From Cyanobacteria bacterium QS_4_48_99 (GTDB lineage: Bacteria > Cyanobacteriota > Cyanobacteriia > Cyanobacteriales > Rubidibacteraceae), in assembly GCA_003021505.1 (NCBI GenBank), contig PXPT01000081.1:1-44045 (forward strand): 44,045 bases of DNA, written 5' to 3'. This document shows positions 40,968-44,045 of this stretch, piece by piece. The translations under genes and the position numbers were made by a program. The notes below the pieces were generated by a model, which made no database searches, had not been told where the DNA came from, and was given only the letters and a program-made list of their open reading frames with translations. Numbering within the stretch: the stretch's first letter is position 1; every line of letters begins with the position of its first letter.

Positions 40968-41006
40968 TGTTGGGGCGAGCCACCGGTTTGCCCCTACTGT
41001 GGTTCG

Positions 41007-41273
41007 TTATCCACCCTTGTCTAAATTGCGATAAACTTCCGAGTCGTTGCGCTTACCGACGCGAAACACTCGAACCTCATTCTCTTCGATGTTATAGAGA
41101 ATTCGGTACTTCCCCTGATCGACGCGATAACCGTTGGGATAGCCCTTTAGTTTCTTACAGTCTTGAGGTTTGGGATTGCCTTGCAGTGCCAAAAGCTTGA
41201 GAACCACTTGCTTGAAGACTTTCTGTGGTAGAGCATCCAGTGCTTTCACAGCAGGCTTCTCGACTCGTAGCAA
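41007..41273 (-). CDS. RelE/ParE-family toxin, 5' end doubtful
   Basis: This 88-residue protein reads LRVEKPAVKALDALPQKVFK then YPNGYRVDQGKYRILYNIEE and VRVFRVGKRNDSEVYRN, the RelE fold with basic active-site residues. RelE toxins cut mRNA on the ribosome. The natural start seems to be the ATG at 41288, overlapping the antitoxin stop as ATGAGTGA, but codon five of that frame is TAG (41276-41274). Only a TTG at 41273, right after the TAG, could start the product given here. Because the paired antitoxin is also broken, silencing of the toxin would be expected. Confidence 0.75.
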   Translation of the reverse strand: MLRVEKPAVKALDALPQKVFKQVVLKLLALQGNPKPQDCKKLKGYPNGYRVDQGKYRILYNIEENEVRVFRVGKRNDSEVYRNLDKGG

Positions 41274-41280
41274 CTACTGC

Positions 41281-41563
41281 TCACTCATCTAGCTCTGAGG
41301 CGGATAAGCCGCGCCTAGCTATCACTTCTTCCAGAGTGAGGGATTCTCCATCACTCTCTGCGACTGCTTCTCGCAATAGAGCCGAGTCAAGGGCATCTTC
41401 GAGAGCCTCCAGCCGTTCTAAATCTGCGTGGCTGATGATGGCTGCGATCGCCTTCCCGCGCCGCTCAATGACAGTTCGTTCTCCGCTATACCAGCGCGAG
41501 CAACAAGTTCTGGAAATTCATCCCGTGCTGTAGATGAGTTGACTTTTATATCGCACCTTTCAT
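41281..41563 (-). pseudogene. Phd/YefM-family antitoxin, broken
   Basis: The expected antitoxin sequence is visible: KVNSSTARDEFPELVARAG, then in another frame ERTVIERRGKAIAAIISHAD, LERLEALEDALDSALLREAV and SLTLEEVIARRGLSASELDE, ending at TGA 41283-41281. One base appears deleted near 41490 (AGGTATAGCGG where AGGTTATAGCGG is expected). At the 5' end AGGTGCGATATGAA is tandemly duplicated. The outer copy's ATG (41563) hits a stop after five codons; the inner copy has ATA (41549) in place of ATG. Phd/YefM antitoxins neutralise their partner and repress the operon; this one should not be made. Confidence 0.85.
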
Positions 41564-41612
41564 ATCGCACCTCCTAGCCGAATTGTACAATTCGTACTTT
41601 AATATTAGCAAT

Positions 41613-42188
41613 CTAAAACGACGATCCAGGCTGTTTGAGAAACGCTACCTCTTCTGGCGTACTTTCTCGCCCTAGAATTGCATTGCGATGGGGAAAGCGC
41701 CCAAAGCGTTCAATCACTCTTAGATGGCGATAGGCATAGTCTATTGTCTCACCACTTTCGAGATCATCTTCCAAAGTAGAGAATAATTCCACTGCCCGAT
41801 GTTGATGTTGAAGATTTTCACTATGTTCAAAAGGGAGATAAATAAACCAACGCTGCACGGGCATAAATTCCTGATCAAAACCTTGGGCGACGGCATGTTG
41901 TGCCACCGAAAGAGCCTTGGGATCAGTTGCTAACATTTGGGGCTGATTGCGAAACAGATTGCGCGGGAATTGATCCAGTAAGAGAATCAGTGCCAAACAA
42001 CTGCGAGGCGAGTCTTGCCAGGTATCCAATTCTCCTGCTGCTGCTTGTTGGTAAGTGGAGAGAAAACGCGATCGCACTTCCTCATCAAATGCGGATTTTT
42101 TGACAAACCAAACTTTACGAGGTTTGCCATAATCTGGTTGAGAGGGCTTACCGAACCAAAACTCTAAAATTTCCTCAAATTGCGACAT
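41613..42188 (-). CDS. DUF924 family protein
   Basis: The protein (191 residues from the ATG at 42188) is a typical DUF924 member: FEEILEFWFGKPSQPDYGKP, the basic VWFVKKSAFDEEVRSRF, LALILLLDQFPRNLFRN, FMPVQRWFIYLPFEHSENLQ and YRHLRVIERFGRFPHRNAIL. The family is all-helical and TPR-like, with unknown biochemical function. The frame extends to 42215, but the ATG at 42188 matches the family start. It begins 11 bases after the broken methyltransferase gene on the same strand, so the two form an operon. Confidence 0.88.
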   Translation of the reverse strand: MSQFEEILEFWFGKPSQPDYGKPRKVWFVKKSAFDEEVRSRFLSTYQQAAAGELDTWQDSPRSCLALILLLDQFPRNLFRNQPQMLATDPKALSVAQHAVAQGFDQEFMPVQRWFIYLPFEHSENLQHQHRAVELFSTLEDDLESGETIDYAYRHLRVIERFGRFPHRNAILGRESTPEEVAFLKQPGSSF

Positions 42189-42199
42189 TTTTCCCCAAT

Positions 42200-42880
42200 T
42201 TATAGTTGTCGGCATCCGCCAAATACTGCAAAGCTAAATTTTTTATACCAACAATCTACATCGTGGAAGCCTGCCGCTTCTAACCAGCGTAGCTGCTCGT
42301 CAAGAGTTGCCATGCGATCATACTCCATACGTTTGAGGGCGGCTGAGAGATCTTCATCTGAGATTCCGAGGGCGCGAACAGAGTCAAGCCAGTGTTGCCG
42401 ATAGTATCTCTTTAGCTTAGGGGTTTTGCCCAAAACTTGATCGGCATTGATGAACATTCCTCCAGGAGTTAGGGCGTTGTGAATCCGCTGATAAAGACGT
42501 TCCTTGTCCGAATTTTCTAAATGGTGAATTGATAAGCACGATATCACCAAGTTATACGAACCTCCTAAATCTGTTTCAACATAATCATCAATCTAATTTT
42601 TGGGAGACTTACCCATCTGGCTAAATCGAGACTGGGCTTTCTCTAGCATTTCGACAGCCAACTCTAGCAGGGTAAATTCTGCGTTGGGAAAGACTGCCTG
42701 AACCATGCCCGAATCAAGTCCTGTTCCCGCACCTAAATCTAGAATATGCAGTGGTGTAGTGTGATCGCCTGGTATGACTTCAACCGCTGTTTGGTAAAAG
42801 TCATCGAAACACGGAATTAGGGTTGGACGTAGATCATTGTAATCGGCTGCGGTAGCATTAAAAGCTTGCTGAATGTTCAT
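42200..42880 (-). pseudogene. Class I SAM methyltransferase with in-frame amber codon
   Basis: The frame starts NIQQAFNATAADYNDLRPTL and contains the AdoMet-binding motif LHILDLGAGTGLDSGMVQAV and FTLLELAVEMLEKAQSRF. A single TAG (42595-42593) interrupts it. The same frame then continues IDDYVETDLGGSYNLVISCL, SIHHLENSDKERLYQRIHNA and LTPGGMFINADQVLG to a normal end (226 codons). The sequence across the TAG is otherwise colinear with the family, so one substitution inactivates an otherwise intact gene. The substrate is unknown. Read-through would give a full product. Confidence 0.85.
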
Positions 42881-43033
42881 TTACAATCAATTTTGCTCGT
42901 GAGGTTGTGTTTTTTTGGAAGCTCAAAAAACCATGTTTTTGTAATTTTAAGCTAGTACCAAGCTTTCTCTCAGCACAAACTCATTTTTCTAGAGTTTAAT
43001 CGGGAGAGTAGTTTGCAGTGATGATTATCTTTG

Positions 43034-43884
43034 ATGCCAATTGAGCAGAAAACGCTTAAGAGCCGAAGAATCGTTGCAATAGCGACTGCGCTCAGTTCGA
43101 CGCTGACACTAGCATCCAGTGCGACAGCAGCGCAGTTGAAGGTTATTGTTGAGAATCTAGCACCAGAGGACGGCAACTTCTTAACGCCTGTCTGGGCTGG
43201 CTTTCACAACGGTGAATTTGATAGTTATGACCAGGGTGCGTCCCTGGATAGTTTCCCTGGTAGTGAAAGTGTAGCCGAAGATGGCTTGACCGAACAGATT
43301 TCCAATCGGTTCGAGGCAGTGGGAGCAGGTGAGGCTCAAGGAACAATCTTGGGAGCCCATGGTCCAATTGCTCCGGGCGAAACCGCCACCATGACGTTCG
43401 AGGTTGACGGTAACCTCCCCAGCAGCCAGTATTTTAGCTATGCCTCGATGGTCATTCCTAGCAATGATGCGTTTATTGCAAATGGGAATCCTCTTGCCAA
43501 CCAGGTATTTGACGATGTGGGAAATTTCATTGGACCCGATTTTATTGTGCCTGGCTCTCAAGTCCTCGATGCCGGTACGGAAGTTAACGATGTCCTGCAA
43601 ATACAGCATTCTTCGGTCAGCAGACGCCTGATACTGGCGTCGATGAAAACGGAGTCGTCAGGTTGCACGAAGGCTTTCAGCCCGCTAGCGAGGGAGGCAT
43701 TTTAGCTGATCCCATGTTTGCCAGTGCCGATTTCACAGCGCCAGGCTATCAGGTAGCTCGCGTTCAACTGGAGCAGGTGCCAGAACCAACTACAACCACA
43801 GGGGGACTACTTGCCCTCGGCGGCTTGTTTTTTATCAAGCGTAATTCTAGCCGGAAGGTTGGTGCTGAACGCCCTGAAACTTGA
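43034..43884 (+). pseudogene. Spondin-domain PEP-CTERM secreted protein, single frameshift
   Basis: An N-terminal signal peptide (RRIVAIATALSSTLTLASSA then TAA) is followed by a spondin-like domain: LKVIVENLAPEDGNFLTPVW, AGFHNGEFDSYDQG and ATMTFEVDG. Near 43593-43600 (CTGCAAATACAGCA) the frame changes; the family sequence continues as TAFFGQQTPDTGVDENGVVR then LHEGFQPASEGGILADPMFA. The C-terminus is a PEP-CTERM sorting signal (VPEPTTTTGGLLALGGLFFI then KRNSSRK). One extra A in the A3 run restores a protein of about 284 residues. Such proteins are exported, cut by an exosortase and placed at the surface. The ATG at 43034 is preferred over the adjacent TTG. Confidence 0.85.
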
Positions 43885-43967
43885 ATTAGCGATCGCGTGC
43901 AGTGCAGTTTGGAATATTCGTAAAGGAGATCGGGTAAGGTGTTACCGAGATGGAAGCAAAGCCCACG

Positions 43968-44045
43968 TTTTGTAAACGTGGGATGTAGCGTGGTTAGCTT
44001 CAGCTAAGGTGATACCCCACTTTCCTATCACCACGCCCATCTTTG
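43968..44045 (+). repeat. Two or three hairpins at window end (possible IS200/IS605 end)
   Basis: CCCACGTTT TGT AAACGTGGG is a perfect 9-bp stem, preceded by AAAG and followed by ATGT as in many IS200/IS605 ends. Then come TAGCT TC AGCTA and a perfect 7-bp GGTGATA...TATCACC pair. There is no T tract, so a terminator for the PEP-CTERM gene is less likely. The element, if any, continues beyond the window. Confidence 0.45.

Noticed and set aside
1802-42595. Genetic-code change with TAG as sense codon
   Set aside because: TAG is used as an ordinary stop (ureD and the small gene before aroQ), and most TAG-containing genes also carry frameshifts. The pattern is kept only as a weak finding.

Overview
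The window is cyanobacterial chromosome. It carries genes found essentially only in phycobilisome-bearing cyanobacteria (pcyA, the cyanophycin pair cphB/cphA, a DUF3318 protein). It contains many HIP1-type GCGATCGC octamers on both strands, and its spacers are full of G-rich short tandem repeats and a dispersed AACCGCAAAGACGC motif common in filamentous cyanobacteria. Genus cannot be fixed from the sequence; a filamentous, moderate-GC lineage is an inference.

Layout. 0.2-3.1 kb: cinA, an IS1-family wreck, a small conserved-looking protein and aroQ. 3.1-5.1 kb (minus): a winged-helix protein translationally coupled to an MscS channel. 5.1-18.1 kb (minus): a complete hydroxamate-citrate siderophore locus of the rhizobactin/schizokinen/synechobactin type: TonB-dependent receptor, then diaminobutyrate aminotransferase, diaminobutyrate decarboxylase, IucA-type synthetase, N-acetyltransferase, N-monooxygenase, MFS transporter and IucC-type synthetase. 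18.4-19.9 kb (plus): the matching periplasmic-binding-protein/ABC-ATPase import genes are present but dead. The ATPase has three frameshifts and a nonsense codon; the binding protein is cut off by an IS200/IS605 tnpB remnant. 20-27.2 kb: a flavin monooxygenase, pcyA divergent from tatA, and cphB-cphA. 27.9-33.6 kb: trmD, an acetoacetate-decarboxylase-like protein, bioF, tRNA-Asn, map, a VOC protein and queE. 33.6-44 kb: DUF3318, a frameshifted SplB-like radical SAM protein, a Kv-type channel overlapping an orphan ureD, an MNT/IS1 mosaic, an ABC-class ATPase, a GNAT protein, a broken toxin-antitoxin pair, a methyltransferase with an amber codon, a DUF924 protein and a frameshifted PEP-CTERM protein.

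How the genes work together. The siderophore operon makes N-acetyl-N-hydroxy-diaminopropane from a diaminobutyrate/aspartate-semialdehyde route and joins two units to citrate. The MFS protein inside the operon is either the exporter or an RhtX-like inner-membrane importer. The second option is attractive because the ABC import genes next door are ruined while the outer-membrane receptor and all biosynthetic genes are intact. A strong palindromic AT-rich Fur-box candidate lies between the receptor and the dead ATPase, and a good TTGACA-17-TATAGT promoter precedes the biosynthetic operon.

A second theme is decay. From 34.7 kb to the end, and around 1.7 and 18.5-19.6 kb, many genes carry single-base deletions or in-frame TAG codons, and several spacers hold recent tandem duplications (48, 59 and about 14 bp). 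Either this genome is losing accessory genes or part of the pattern is sequencing error; mapping raw reads would separate the two.
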